NCBI GenBank assembly: GCA_946811185.2
Contig: OX328101.1
Span: forward strand, 16,476,122 to 16,540,121
DNA from: Hippopus hippopus
Taxonomy: Eukaryota > Mollusca > Bivalvia > Cardiida > Cardiidae
Reading direction: 5' to 3'
DNA length: 64,000 nt
Made by a program: the position numbers and the translations under genes. Positions 44,401 through 55,642 of the stretch are shown here, piece by piece. The notes beneath the pieces are model-generated. The model saw nothing but the letters and a program-made list of their open reading frames with translations, did not search any database and was not told the DNA's origin. The first letter of the stretch is position 1; each line of letters begins with the position of its first letter.

Positions 44401-45175
44401 TGCTGGTTACGAAAAATTTTTCCTTTTCGAAATATTTTCAAAAGCCTTTTCTCCCAGGGTGTTAAAATACAGAATGTTTGGTGAAGGGCAAAATATTTGC
44501 TTACACTTACTAGAACAAATATCATATATCAAACATTTACATTATATTATCAAGAAATTTGGCTAACCAAAGGTCGATGAAAATTTTCTGTTTGTTTGGT
44601 CAATGCAAAACAAAAATCACCATAAGTGTACAGTATAATGGCAATAGTATGTCACTTGGTAATGGATAAACAGAATGGTTTTATGGTACAAATACAGGAA
44701 ATAACACTTACATAAACAGACTTCAGGTTAATGCTGTAAACCTGTCTTTATACGCAATGAAATTGACTTGGGATGAAATGTGAAAATGGTCATGGCATCA
44801 AACGAAAAATCAGCACCGTTTGAAAATACAAATATTTAGGGTTATTTTAACAAATAACTGGCTACCAGTATTTTCTCCTTTACCCACAATATTTTCAAAA
44901 GCCTTATTCCTAAATGTCATTAAAAGTCTGAATTGTGTCATTAAGGGTTAAAAGAAAAAAAAAAACAGATTTTCAGGGCTTAACTCTAAACCAAACCAGA
45001 AAACTCTAGATTCTTTTATAATGAAAGTATTTGCAGCCAACAGATTAAATATTGCTGAAATTATGGCCTGTTTTTGGAAGGACAGAAAACATTGTGGGCA
45101 AAGGAGAAAATGCTAGTTACCAGCATTTTCTCCTTTTTCCACAATCTTTTCAAAAGCCTTCAGTCTCATAATTTA
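44400..45175 (-). mobile_element. Three MITE-A copies, two of them halves
   Basis: 44400-44490 and 44858-44953 keep only the right hairpin half and short arm. 44983-45175 has long arm and a good hairpin at 45087-45148. 44490-44858 between them is featureless. Confidence 0.7.
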
Positions 45176-46087
45176 GAAACAAGAAATATCTTTCAAAAAG
45201 ACAGATGGCATAAATTTGCAAGCAAATAGGCAGGGGCCCTTAAAATAAACATGTCTACAATATTGACCAATCACAAATTTCTATTTATTTATTTGTCATC
45301 AATACTAAAAAGTAGGTCAAAAGCCAGCACATTCAGCTATGCTGAAAAAACAAGATATTTTTGTATAGGGCCAATTACTGAGTCTGTGAGTCAAATTTGA
45401 TTAGGATCAAACTGTGTTCATGAACCAAGAAGACAAGCTCTCATCACCAATATTGCCCAATAACAATAACAGCGCAGTAAGTGCCTTTCCATGCCTCTAA
45501 TTCCTTTCAGTGATTTGACCCTTGTACTATTATACAAAGGAAAATGAACATAGTTCTGTAGTTATTAACACCCATAATTATATTGCTAATCGTATAAAGG
45601 CTATCTCTGAAAACAATCATGTCACAAAAAAATCTAAATGTGAAGATTCGAGATCAGACTGCATTCATTGTGCTGCCTGATGTTGATCTGCACAATCCAT
45701 AAAAGCAACTAAAAGTATATGCCATATGTTCTAAGATTCAGCCCTTTCCATCAGATGTTGTCTCTGGAAATTTCTAAACTGAGGAAAAAGCAGACAGGGG
45801 GTCAAAGAATAAAACAACAGTGCATAGACAATCAAGAAAAAAAGATCACGACAAATGGAAAAATTGATCTTTTTTTTTTAAAAAAAGTCCATCTTTCACA
45901 ATGTTTTCAGAGTCTCTTCTCAAGCAGACAAAGAAAAATGTCAGTACAATACAGAGAAGGGTTAAATAATAAATTATTCATATAAGCAACACTTTTAATT
46001 CCCTAGTTATTTGTAGGCTAGCATACAACAGTAAAATTAATAGCACTTTCTATTAATTATTTATATCAAAATAAATATACACCCTCT
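45175..46087. other. Unannotated stretch with a MITE-C remnant
   Basis: 45636-45710 carries GATTCGAGATCAGACTGC and GCCTGATGTTGATCTGC. The rest, including an 88-codon frame at 45719, shows no recognised feature. Confidence 0.45.
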
Positions 46088-46335
46088 TAATTCGTTACCA
46101 AACAACAAAATCTAAGACAAGTCCAAACTGAAAGCACTGGCAGACAACAGATCAATTAATATTCAAATGCTGGAATTTGATTTTATTCAAATGCTGGAAT
46201 TTGATTTTAATAGGGTAGAAAAACATACTGGGAAAAGGAGAAAATGCTGGTTACTTGCCTTTTCTCCTCTTCCAATGTCTTCAGAAGCCTTTTTTCTCAT
46301 GGACTTTAAAATATGTGGTTGTTTGGTATACGGTT
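46087..46335 (-). mobile_element. MITE-A copy with internal duplication
   Basis: TTAATTCGTTACCAAACAAC to TGTTTGGTATACGGTTA. CAAATGCTGGAATTTGATTT is tandemly duplicated in the long arm. Confidence 0.78.
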
Positions 46336-46339
46336 ATGC

Positions 46340-46637
46340 AAGATTGATTGATTGTATGGTGTTTCACACCATTTTCAACATTTTTTCAGTTATAGTGTGG
46401 CTTGCAGTGCACCAAACCATGCTTTCCTGGAGTTTCTGTTACCAGTACTCTGCACAATATTCTTTCCAAGCCACTGGCTGCTTTCCCACATAACCAATTA
46501 TTTTATTAGTCAAAACAATTGTCAGCAGTGAGAGAGGAATGAATCCAGTCGCAATGACTATCATCCATCCTTGGAAAGAAATTGGCCAAGCCGAGGATCG
46601 AACCAGCAACTTCCTGTTCTTAAGTCCTATACGCTAC
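46340..46637 (-). mobile_element. SINE-A copy
   Basis: Tail (GATT)n then GTATGGTGTTTCACACC; body CCTGGAGTTTCTGTTACCAG; head complement GGATCGAACCAGCAAC at the right. Confidence 0.86.
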
Positions 46638-46644
46638 CATTTGG

Positions 46645-46790
46645 TAAAGGGTTAGATGAGCGGTTAGTCTTTTAAAGAAGACACATCTACAGAAGGCAAA
46701 TTTATCAGCATTAATTTCCTCCTTTTCCAACAATATTTCTAAAATCTGTCATTCTCACAGGAAATAGAACTGAGGATTCTGGTAAGTGGT
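46645..46790 (-). mobile_element. MITE-A remnant
   Basis: ATCAGCATTAATTTCCTCC and TTCCAACAATATTTC survive from the hairpin. Confidence 0.4.
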
Positions 46791-47045
46791 AACAGTCTAA
46801 CACATTCTCTAGATTTGTTTTGGGATTTTGCAGAAGGACAGCATATAATTAGATACTCGGTCATTTCTAATAGATCAGTTAGAAAGTGACCAATCATATC
46901 AGTTGTGGGAATATCAGAAAGGATATCTACCACAGGATAGCAGACATAAGATTATCTCTCTTCCTTGTAATTTATATTCAGATCATTGCACAATATACTG
47001 ATATTACTGGAGAAAAGGGTTCTCGAAGCTTAAACTCCTTATTGC
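46790..47045. repeat. Local duplicate, unit 1 (partner 48345-48550)
   Basis: GACCAATCATATCAGTTGTG ... CTTGTAATTTATATTCAGATC matches 48398-48545 at about three quarters of positions by eye. Not coding. Confidence 0.65.
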
Positions 47046-47069
47046 ACAATATGATAGCAGACTTATCTA

Positions 47070-47670
47070 AAAACTTTACCACAAAATCCTGATTTTTAAT
47101 GACCCTGTTGATGAGGGCTTTTGAAAACATTTTGGGAAAAGGAGAAAATGCTGGTAACCAGCATTTTCTCCTTTACCTAGAATGTTTTCTATTATTTCAG
47201 TGACAATTTCCAACGATTGAGCCACAGCGGATTTGTTGTCTACAAATGCTTTTAATTTGGACCACTCTAAAATGTTGCTGTACGGTAAAGATATAATATT
47301 GTTCAAATGCTGGGATTAGTCTTTGAAAAGTTCTAAAGCTTGTGGGAAAAGGTGCATTATCTCCTTTTCCCACAATCTTTCCAAAAACCTTCCCTCTTTG
47401 AGCCCCTAAAATATAGAAATGTTTGTAAAGGGTTAAAATTTACAATCTTGCTGGTGGCCTATGTTTTCGAAAAGAAAAATTGAATTTATATTAAGAATTG
47501 TAAGCACTGAGAGCATTGTGGGAAAAGGAGAAAATGTTGAGAGCGAACATTTTCTCCTTTTCAAACTATGTCTTCCAATATTGGAGAAACTAATCCAACC
47601 CAACTGAGCCGTTCATTTGTCTGCAGCAGACGCTTTCAATTTGGATAAGACAAAAAATTCCCAGTCTGTC
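47070..47670. mobile_element. Three MITE-A copies
   Basis: 47070-47292 (+) complete; 47300-47437 (-) with shortened hairpin GGTGCATTATCTCC; 47500-47670 (+) with loop TGTTGAGAGCGAACA and long arm. Confidence 0.75.
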
Positions 47671-47689
47671 AAAATGATAATGTCTTGGT

Positions 47690-47810
47690 TTAAATTATTA
47701 TTAACCTTTGAAATCTTGTTAGGGAATGTCTTGTAAAATTGTTTATACATTATGGGCCGAGAGCCTATATTTCTTCAATAAATATTTGAAATTGAAATTG
47801 AATTGTAAAA
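47690..47810 (+). mobile_element. Possible LINE 3' end
   Basis: GGGCCGAGAGCCTATATTTC then TTCAATAAATATTTGAAATTG with a repeated TTGAAA/ATTGAA tail. This resembles the 3' ends of animal CR1/L2-like LINEs that end in short repeats. No reverse transcriptase sequence is nearby. Confidence 0.4.
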
Positions 47811-47887
47811 GGAATCCAGAAAACGCTGTTGCCATAAGACAAAATTAAGCTATGTTCTAAGCATATTTCTATTAGTCACAACTGCCT

Positions 47888-48325
47888 TCAACTCTTTACC
47901 AAACATCAAAATTCAAGCCTTGCCCAAATTCAAAGCATTTGCAGACATCATTTTGAATTTTACTCAAAACATAAAAGTTGTCTTTCAAAGGTTAGAAAAC
48001 ATTGTGGGAAAAAAAGAAAATGCTGGTTACCAGCATTTTCTTCTTTTCTCACAATGTTTTCCAAAGCCTTCTTTCTTAGGGTTGATAAGAGTCGTGATTG
48101 TTTGGCACAGGGTTATGTCCTTACCCAACAATAAAATTTCAGATTCTTCCAATCTAAAAGCATTTGTAGATGACAAATTGAATCTGGCTTACATGATGGG
48201 ATTCGTCTTTGACATAGTAGAAAATATTGTGGGAAAACGAAAAATGGTTAGTTGTAACCACCATCCCCTTTTTTGTGCAGTGTTTTTACAATGTGCCATA
48301 CTCATAGGAAATAAAACCAAGGATC
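47888..48325 (-). mobile_element. Two MITE-A copies
   Basis: 47888-48118: complete, hairpin at 47998-48060. 48112-48325: long arm well kept, hairpin eroded. A 136-codon frame running through both is a by-product. Confidence 0.8.
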
Positions 48326-48344
48326 TTTAGGTAAGATTTTCCAT

Positions 48345-48550
48345 GTTTCTGTAGACTGGTTCTGGTAATTTATTGGTATGTAATATGTCAGATCGAAAAA
48401 GACCAATCATTTAAGATCTGGGAACATCAAGAATGATATCTATCACTCAATACAGACAGGAAGATGATCTCTTTTCTTTGTAATATATATTCAAATCATT
48501 CCATAATATACAGACATTGCTGAAATAATGATTCTTGAAGTTGAAAGGAA
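48345..48550. repeat. Local duplicate, unit 2 (partner 46790-47045)
   Basis: GACCAATCATTTAAGATCTG ... CTTTGTAATATATATTCAAATC aligns with 46886-47035. Both sit directly beside MITE-A copies. Confidence 0.65.
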
Positions 48551-48645
48551 CAGTCTTGTTTTAAAGGTGCTAAGAAAATGTTGCCATCAGCATTTTGTCT
48601 TTGTTATAAAAGGTTTGTAACTCAACCATCGATACAAATACATTT

Positions 48646-49171
48646 GAGCCATACTCTAGAAAAAGGGGCTTAATAAATGAGCCATGCTCTGTGAAAAGGG
48701 AGCTTATTGCATCTCCGTGATCCATGGTACCGAGCAAGCCATCACATATTCTTATGGACCCATGATAGCCACCCTTTTTAACAACCGACTCAATCCTCAG
48801 GTAGACTGGTCCTTGGACATACAGAAAATTGACCAATAGCGAAAAGTTTCGGCCCAGGTCAGACTGCGCGAACTGCACAGGCTGACCTGGGTGGATACTT
48901 TTCGCAGATGCATTAAACCCCCTTTTCACAGAGCACGGCTCAAATTTTTGTGATGCATGATACCATAGCACGCAACCACATACTTAAGGTTTCATAATAG
49001 CCACAATTTAAACGATTGACTGAATCATGAGGTAGACTGGGCCTTGGCCAAACAGAAAATTGATCAATAGCGAAAAGTTTCAGCCCAGGTAAGCCTGCGG
49101 TGCGCAGGCTGACCTGGTCAATACCTTTCGCGGATGCATTAAGCCCACTTTTCTCAGAGCAAGGCTCATTT
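48646..49171 (+). mobile_element. MITE-B tandem: one fragment and two copies
   Basis: 48646-48676 terminal fragment; 48677-48945 complete (AATGAGCCATGCTCTGTG to CACAGAGCACGGCTC) with hairpin AGGTCAGACTGCGCGAACTGCACAGGC; 48946-49171 second copy lacking its left end, hairpin CAGGTAAGCCTGCGGTGCGCAGG. Confidence 0.8.
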
Positions 49172-49687
49172 TATTTAGTTATAAGACCTCAAGCCCATGA
49201 CTACATCAATGCCCCACATTTACCAATTCTAACAGTTTTGTCGCATAGTGTATGAAGTTCATCTCCCGCAATAGTTATGTTTTTTTTTTTCAGAAAAGCA
49301 AAATGTACATATCATTTCCTCTCTACTGTCATTACACTGACGTCCATATTCAATGCTTAGTTTGTGGCTGGAGCAGTGAGAAACAGGAAAGAGCATGTTT
49401 ATAAATTGGTAGCTTATCTGACAAAATACCTTTCCACATGTAGCAAACTTTTTAAAGTGTTTATAAAAATCACATCTAGTAGAATTAGAATTCTAACATG
49501 ACACGTGAATTCGGCTCTATAAACACAGTGCAACAAAAGCGTGGTAAAATCTACATTATTCTATGTAGGGTGACGTCATTCTATATAGAGTTACGCCATT
49601 CTGTACGAAGTAAGCAAGCAAGTTATTCAATGGAATATAATCTTCAACTTGTTTTCCTTTGATTAAGAGTTGGTTATGTTAGAATCG
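49171..49687. other. Unannotated stretch
   Basis: 49545-49615 contains a loose triple repeat (GGGTGACGTCATTCTATATA, GTTACGCCATTCTGTACG). Otherwise nothing. Confidence 0.45.
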
Positions 49688-49857
49688 AAATAATCTTCAT
49701 TTTATCGTGGTTTATCGTTCAATTAACCACGTTGTGAGTTATGAGGCGCAATGAATAAACCACTTGGGCTATCGCCCTCGTGGATTATTTATTGTGCCTC
49801 ATAACTCACAACTGTGGTTTATTGAACGATAAACCACGATAGAAAGAAGATTATTTC
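49687..49857. mobile_element. Near-perfect 171-bp palindrome (foldback MITE)
   Basis: Outer arm GAAATAATCTTC is mirrored at 49846-49857; the inner arms contain TATCGTGGTTTATCGTTCAA and GTGAGTTATGAGGCGCAATG with their complements; the centre is TTGGGCTATCGCCCTC, itself a small hairpin. Few mismatches over about 75 bp per arm. Confidence 0.85.
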
Positions 49858-49867
49858 TTAAATATAA

Positions 49868-50113
49868 CATCAAAATCTTAGATTTTTCCAAATGAGAGCA
49901 TTTACAGATGACAAAGTAGGTTTAAATGATCAGAATTGCCTTTGAAAAGGGAGAAAACATTGGTAGAAAAGGAGAAAATGCTGATTACACAGACTTTCTC
50001 ACAACATGTTTTAATCTTTTAAAGACAGTTCAAATTATGCAATCCAAAATTACTCTGTTGTCTGCAAATGCTTTCAAAATAGATGCATTCAGAATTTGTT
50101 GCGTTAAAGAGAT
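49868..50113. mobile_element. Symmetrical MITE-A variant with two long arms
   Basis: Left AATCTTAGATTTTTCCAAATG and right GTCTGCAAATGCTTTCAAAA are both long-arm type, flanking a damaged hairpin (AATGCTGATTACACAGAC). Other copies have one short and one long arm, so this is a recombinant or an ancestral form. Confidence 0.65.
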
Positions 50114-51106
50114 AAAAGCACACTAAGGTAGATGTGACAATATAGCTCTACATGATGCTGAGGGCTGATCACATAATAATGGACAAGGTTTCGTATATAC
50201 TGTTTGATATTTTAATGACCGATGGACATGCGCAAAGTATTATAGCTCATTGTCTTCATAGGAGTGCGGGTTAAAAGTGCTTTTTATAACTAAAACAAAA
50301 ATAAGAAAATTAACAACTTACCTTTGTTTCTTTCTTTTTGTTTTGAACATGGTACATCTGATACTAGGCATACAGCAATGGTCTCCAAGGATATGGCTCT
50401 AATATAAGTCTGGTACCCCGCACTTGCAGCATCAAGAAATCTCCGTTTTTAAGCTTTCATGTTTGAAACGTTTTGGCCTCTATGAGTGTATTTTTCTTTG
50501 AATTAATATTTCATAGAAAAATTTGGACGCCTTGTCTATAATGGAAAATTTAACTTCAATGGTATACCATACTATTGGACTATTGGGAGAATGAAACCCT
50601 TATCATGGCAAAGTATCGTTACATGTCAGCCTATGAAAGACAAGATCAGCTAAGTACACTCTAGAACCAATCCTATCAACAAATCATAGCCACTTGTTAA
50701 AGCCCCAAAAGTAAACAAAGCAGGAGTAATTAAATGCATTAATAATTTGAATTAAAATCATACCTTTTAAAAGGATGGAAATTATTGTGAAGATGACAGT
50801 TTGCTATTGTACAGTTGGTCTAAAGTGTTAGTTGCTGCCAGACAAATGCATTTTAAAACTAGGTAAGAAGTATAGAAAAGATAGAGCAACCTGGCAACTT
50901 TTGACCTGTTTTTGTTTTTCTGACAGCAACTAACCCTTGGATTCCTAAATGGTATGATTTGAATTTAAATGCATTGAAATATCTGCAGTGTTTTCTTTTG
51001 GCTGCTATTTGGACTTTAACAGTTTTGAAATCTGACAAGTTCAGTTTTTCTGTTAGGTTTCAACAGAAATTTCCCACAATGTTTTTTCAATGACAGGAAT
51101 CATCTT
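50113..51106. other. Unannotated stretch with a weak exon candidate
   Basis: On the minus strand the segment ending at 50322 has a good donor (AAACAAAG then GTAAGTTG). A frame is open upstream to about 50430, with an ATG at 50370 and Lys-rich end FKTKRKKQR. No acceptor or family is recognised. The rest shows nothing. Confidence 0.25.
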
Positions 51107-51388
51107 TTAACTCTTTCACTACCATAGTTGTCTTGAATAGCTTTCACATACTGCAGAGATCAAGATCAGAATGCACAAAATGTGCAGCCTGATCTTGGAT
51201 CTACACTGTCCGCCTTTCAAAACATTGTAGGAAGAAGATTATGCTGGTAACCAGCATTTTTCTCCTTTCACCACCATGTTTTCCTCCCTTTTTGAGCACA
51301 AATGCAACAGTTGAGTCACATATAACTGTCATCTGCAAATGCTCTCCAATTAGACAAGTCCAAAATTTTGCCATCTGTTGAAGAGTTC
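51106..51388. mobile_element. MITE-C joined to MITE-A
   Basis: 51106-51210: MITE-C with hairpin GAGATCAAGATCAGAATGC / GCAGCCTGATCTTGGATC. 51207-51388: MITE-A (+), short arm lost, hairpin centred TGCTGGTAACCAGCA, long arm. Confidence 0.7.
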
Positions 51389-51569
51389 AGTGTTAAAATG
51401 ATTGAGATAAAGGACACGAGTATTTGAATAGCAATATTTAGTCCAATGAAAATGTCACTCTATTTATCAATTTATTACATAATTCTCATGCCAGCTGTCA
51501 AACAGGGTTTGGAAAAAGAAAGAAACCATTACCGGTAAAGGAGGAAAAAGTATTTAATGTTTTTTTTAC

Positions 51570-51928
51570 TCTTAAGCTGCTAAGGATGACTACAGTTGCT
51601 TTTGGAGACAGTGCTGATCAAGATCAGACCTGACAGATTTTACTGTCTGTTCTTGAATCTCTATTGTCTGATACAGTAAGAAACATTCAAATTTAACCTT
51701 TCACCACAAAATCCCTAGTTTTAGCAACCCTGAGCAAGATGCTTTTGAAAAAATTGTGGGAAATGGAGAAAATCCTGGTAACCAGCATTTTCTCCTTTTC
51801 CAACAATTTGTTCAACTCGCTCATAGGCGATTTCTATCATTTCAGGCATTTTTAATATGTCGTCTGCAAATGCTTTCAATTTATATGGGTCTAAAAGCTT
51901 GTTGTGTGGTAAAGATCTTAGAGTAAAT
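51570..51928. mobile_element. MITE-C followed by MITE-A
   Basis: 51570-51690: MITE-C (CTTAAGCTGCTAAGGATG start). 51695-51928: MITE-A (+), hairpin at 51750-51812, end TGTGTGGTAAAGATCTTA. Confidence 0.75.
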
Positions 51929-52226
51929 GTTATTTTGAAGTAAATATCTTCTGAAGTAACTTGTTTTTCAAGCCTGTCATATTCAGAACTTTTCATGGGG
52001 CTGTTGACTTTGAAGAGATCCATTTGGACATTTCTAAATAAAACACTCCTTTTTATCAACAATCTATCAACTGTGCTTGATTTATCAAAACTCTATCCTA
52101 ACCTTTAGAGGTGTAGAATAAATCAAATGGCAATTTTCTACAAGAAAAATAATTCAAGATATTGCTATTTCATTTTCAATTGCTATTTCACTTTGGTCTG
52201 AATGTCTCTCAACAGAAGACAAAAAT
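51928..52226. other. Unannotated stretch
   Basis: Nothing recognised. Confidence 0.5.
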
Positions 52227-53035
52227 TAACCCTTTACCAAGCAATCCCTTGTTTTTACGACCTAGATGAAGAAGCCTTCTGAAAACATTTTGCGAAAAGG
52301 AGAAAATGCTGGTAACCAGCATTTTCTCCTTTTCCCACAATGTTTTCTACTCTTCTAAAGTCAAGTTTCAATTTTTGAGTCTCGTTCATTTTGTCGTCTG
52401 CAAATGCTTTCTATTTGGACAAGTCTCAAATTTTGTGGTTTGGTAAAGAGTTAATTAAGAAACATCAAGGTTCAAAGCATTTGCAGGTGACAGATCTAAC
52501 TTGGCTGAAATGACAGAATTTGTCTTTAATAAAACGGAAAACATTGTGGGAAAAGGAGAAAATGCTGGTTACCAGCATTTTCTCCTTTTCCCATATGTTT
52601 TCGAAAGCCTTCTCCCTCAGGGTCATTAAATCTCAGGCCTGTGTGGTAAATATTTAACAGAAGAAAAAAATTAAGACACAGCTATACTCAAAGCATTAAT
52701 TTTGTGGAAGACCAATTTAGTGTAGCTCAAATGATGGGACTGGAAACACTGTGGGACAAGGAGAAAATGATGAGTACTAGCATTTTTTCACCTTTTCCCA
52801 AAATGTTATCAAATGCCTTTTTTCCTTATTGTGGTAAAAACTCAGGACTGTTTGGTAAAGGGTTACAGTAACTGACAGTGTAAAGTCCAGATTAAGATCA
52901 GATGGCATAAAAGTACACAGTTCGACCTTGATCTGCACAACTGACATGTTACTAAACAACTCTGCACCACCCTGAAGAAGAAGGCTTTTGAAAATATTTT
53001 GTGAAGAGGAAAAATGCTGGTAACCAGCATGGAAA
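52226..53035. mobile_element. MITE-A cluster with a MITE-C remnant
   Basis: 52226-52454 (+) TTAA to TTAA, complete; 52458-52660 (-) complete hairpin; 52690-52867 (-) diverged; 52866-52950 MITE-C remnant (GATTAAGATCAGATGGC); 52965-53035 (+) short arm and half hairpin. Confidence 0.78.
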
Positions 53036-53039
53036 AATT

Positions 53040-53110
53040 CTGGCTGGTTGTTTGGTTGGTTGGTGGGTTGGTTAGTTGGTTTGCTGATGGATGGATGGAT
53101 GGATTTATGG
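53040..53110. repeat. Simple repeats (GGTT)n and (GATG)n
   Basis: GGTTGGTTGGTGGGTTGG then GATGGATGGATGGAT. The second block joins the SINE-B tail. Confidence 0.85.
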
Positions 53111-53114
53111 GTAA

Positions 53115-53345
53115 ATTGATTGACTGAAGGTGTCTTAAGCTGCTTTCAACATTATCTGTCATATCACAGCACCAAGGTACTTATTTCATGTACTTTCTTA
53201 GTTTCACCAGTACTAGGATAGGGCTATGAAGTGTCTTGCCCAAGGACATTCCTTCAAAAGGCAAGGTTCTTCCTGGTAAGGATGGAATCCTGGGCCTCTA
53301 GTTTACCAGTCCTACACTTTACCACAGAGCCATTCCCCTAAGGGT
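53115..53345 (-). mobile_element. SINE-B copy
   Basis: Tail TGATTGACTGAAGGTGTC; body GGCTATGAAGTGTCTTGCCC; head complement CCACAGAGCCATTCCC at the right. Confidence 0.8.
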
Positions 53346-53742
53346 TGAAAAGAGGGCAAACATTCCATAATTTATAGTTAAGTGCTTTGTTTTGTCTTAT
53401 CCAAACTTGTGTTTACAGCTTTATAGATGATCAAAAGTATGTGTTATCTTTGAAAATTATTTCAGGGTCAAAAAATATCAGCTGTAAAGTGAAAATCATC
53501 TCCATATTTAGAAAAAAATTTTGAGATTTTTGTTTGTCTTTGCCAAATTCAATCAAGAATGATTCTTAGATTCAGCCAGATGGAAAAGTGTATGACAAGA
53601 AAGGTTGTATATTAAAAGAAAAAGAAATCAAATATCCAGGTTTTTTAAAAAAGAATAAAACAAGTGAAAAGTATTTGATTCTGCTATCAAATAATTTCGT
53701 TCTCTAGAAGTTTACCTTCAATAATATTTATAGAAACTGCAT
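53345..53742. other. Unannotated stretch
   Basis: AT-rich, nothing recognised. Confidence 0.5.
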
Positions 53743-53996
53743 GTTTGTATGGTGTTCAACATTATTTCCTTGTATCGCAGCAGCCAGTGCACCTATCCAT
53801 GCTTTCCTGGAGTTTCTTTTACCAGTACTTTGCACAGTTTTCTTCCAAAGCCACATAATCATCATTAAAACAATGGACAGTGGTGAGACAGGTATGAATC
53901 CTGTCCAAATGACTATCATCAGTTCTCAGAAAGAAATCTGCTGAGCTGATGGTTCAAACCAGGGACCCCCCTGGTTTCGAGTCCTGTATGTTACCA
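53742..53996 (-). mobile_element. SINE-A copy with a deletion
   Basis: GTATGGTGTTCAACATTATT tail, CATGCTTTCCTGGAGTTTC body, head complement GTTCAAACCAGGGACC. It lacks part of the central body relative to 29798. Confidence 0.82.
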
Positions 53997-54169
53997 ATTG
54001 TATTAAAGGGTTTGGCATTGAGAAACTGTATGATGAAGATGTGCCAACCTAATTCTTTCTTTATCATGTGCACAACCAAAATTAAACCAGGAACATACAT
54101 ATAAAGAGAGAAGGATTAAAACAACTGTTTGTAAAACAGGTTTGGGGCACAATTTTGATAGGATCTTAT

Positions 54170-54382
54170 AACTCTTTTCCAAAAGACAATTTTTCACATG
54201 CATCCACATTGAAACATTCGCCAAATACAAATCAAATGTGGCTAAAATGGTGGGATTAGTCTTCGAAAGAGTAGAAAACATTGTGGGAAAAGAAGAAAAT
54301 GCTAGTTACCAGCATTTTCTTCATTGCCCACAATGTTTTCCAAAGCCTTCTTTAGCATAGCATTGTTTGGTACAGAGTCTAA
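54170..54382 (-). mobile_element. MITE-A copy
   Basis: Diverged long arm, hairpin at 54278-54342 centred GCTAGTTACCAGC, short arm shortened to TTGTTTGGTACAGAG. Confidence 0.75.
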
Positions 54383-54697
54383 ACAGAGCAACAAGTGCAT
54401 ATTTATCACAGATAAGATTCAAATGCAAGACAAAACTATCAGCAAACATAAACAGCCAAATAGACCAAAATTAAAACGACAAAGATATCTTGCATATACA
54501 TGTACATCTTTTATAAAAAAAAAAAGGAGAGAAAATTTTAAAGCATTCCATGCTTGCCTTAGAGGGGTGCTTTTTCTGACTTCTCTCTTATCCCTTTCCT
54601 TAATTTTTCTTGCTTTTATGACCCTAAGGCATATAGGTCTTAAAACTGAAAAAAGGAGGAAATAATTAATGAAAATTTAATATTTCTCAGAAAATGT
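54382..54697. other. Unannotated stretch
   Basis: A-rich. The open frame at 54324-54665 begins in MITE-A and has no motif. Confidence 0.45.
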
Positions 54698-54962
54698 TGT
54701 TGGTTGTATTGGGGTTTAACGCCACTTTAACAGCTAAGGTCATATCATGGCGGTCGTTGACGCACATATGTTTCCTGGCTTTCTCACACCAGTACTAACA
54801 CAACTTTCTTTCCAAAGCCACCGACTACTTTTCTCACATGCTTCAGCAGAGGTGAGAGGTGAAAATACGCCGGAAAGAAAGTTCGCCTCAACCGGGTATC
54901 AAACTCACAACCACCAGGTCATGAGTCCGACACGTTCACCACTGAGCCAACCGGGCGGGCTT
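54697..54962 (-). mobile_element. SINE-C: tRNA-derived element
   Basis: On the minus strand: TTGGCTCAGTGGTGAACG (A box), GGTTGTGAGTTTGATACCC (B box), body with GTGAGAAAGCCAGGAAAC, tail AGTGGCGTTAAACCCCAATA. It shares tail style with SINE-A/B but has a distinct head and body. Confidence 0.8.
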
Positions 54963-55178
54963 CTCAGAAAACATCCAGACACTATGACTATTGTGCAAAC
55001 AGAACATCTCATATTTGCAATCGATTTCAAAGTCAAAAAGCCTAAATTTTGTCGATTGGTAAGGACTTAACTGCAGGAAAGGGGGGGGGGGATTTGGGGT
55101 TTCTTTTTCAGCAGTTTTGTATGGCTTTATTAAATCAGTTAAGGTATTCCTCATATAATTAAATCAAAGATTTTGCTT
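54962..55178. other. Unannotated, with a G-run
   Basis: (G)11 at about 55080. Includes a short MITE-A-like end (TTTTGTCGATTGGTAAGGACTTAA). Confidence 0.4.
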
Positions 55179-55642
55179 TTAACTCTGTAACATATACTCT
55201 CAGATCTCATAACGACCATGAAGAAGGATTCTTTTGAAAACAGTGTGAGAAAAGGAGAAAATGCTGGTAACCAGCATTTTCTCCTTTTTTCACATTGTTT
55301 TCCTACCCTTTTTAAATACAAATGCTGACATATGAGCCAAATGTAATAATGTATTCTGCAAATGCCGTCAATTTGGACAGATTTAAAATTCTGTCAATGG
55401 TTACAAGGTTAACTTTTTATCAAACAGCAAACTTTCAGACTTGTCCAAATGGAAAACATTTGCAGCCATCATGACAAACAAAAGTAGCTAAAATGATGAT
55501 TTCTGTCTTTGATAGGGCAGAAAACATTGTGGGAAAAGGAGAAAACGCTGGTGACCAGCATTTTCTCCTTTTCCTACAATGTTTTTTTTAAAGGCCTTTT
55601 TCTCAGGGTTATTAAAACTCGGGATTGTGTGGTAAGGGTTAC
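55178..55642. mobile_element. Two MITE-A copies
   Basis: 55178-55410 (+) with good hairpin 55236-55300; 55408-55642 (-) with hairpin 55520-55582 and end GTGTGGTAAGGGTTA. They abut at GGTTAACTTT. Confidence 0.82.

Noticed and set aside
48570..48971. 133-codon frame on the minus strand
   Set aside because: Lies across MITE-B copies; similar frames appear in other MITE-B copies at 31084 and 57814.
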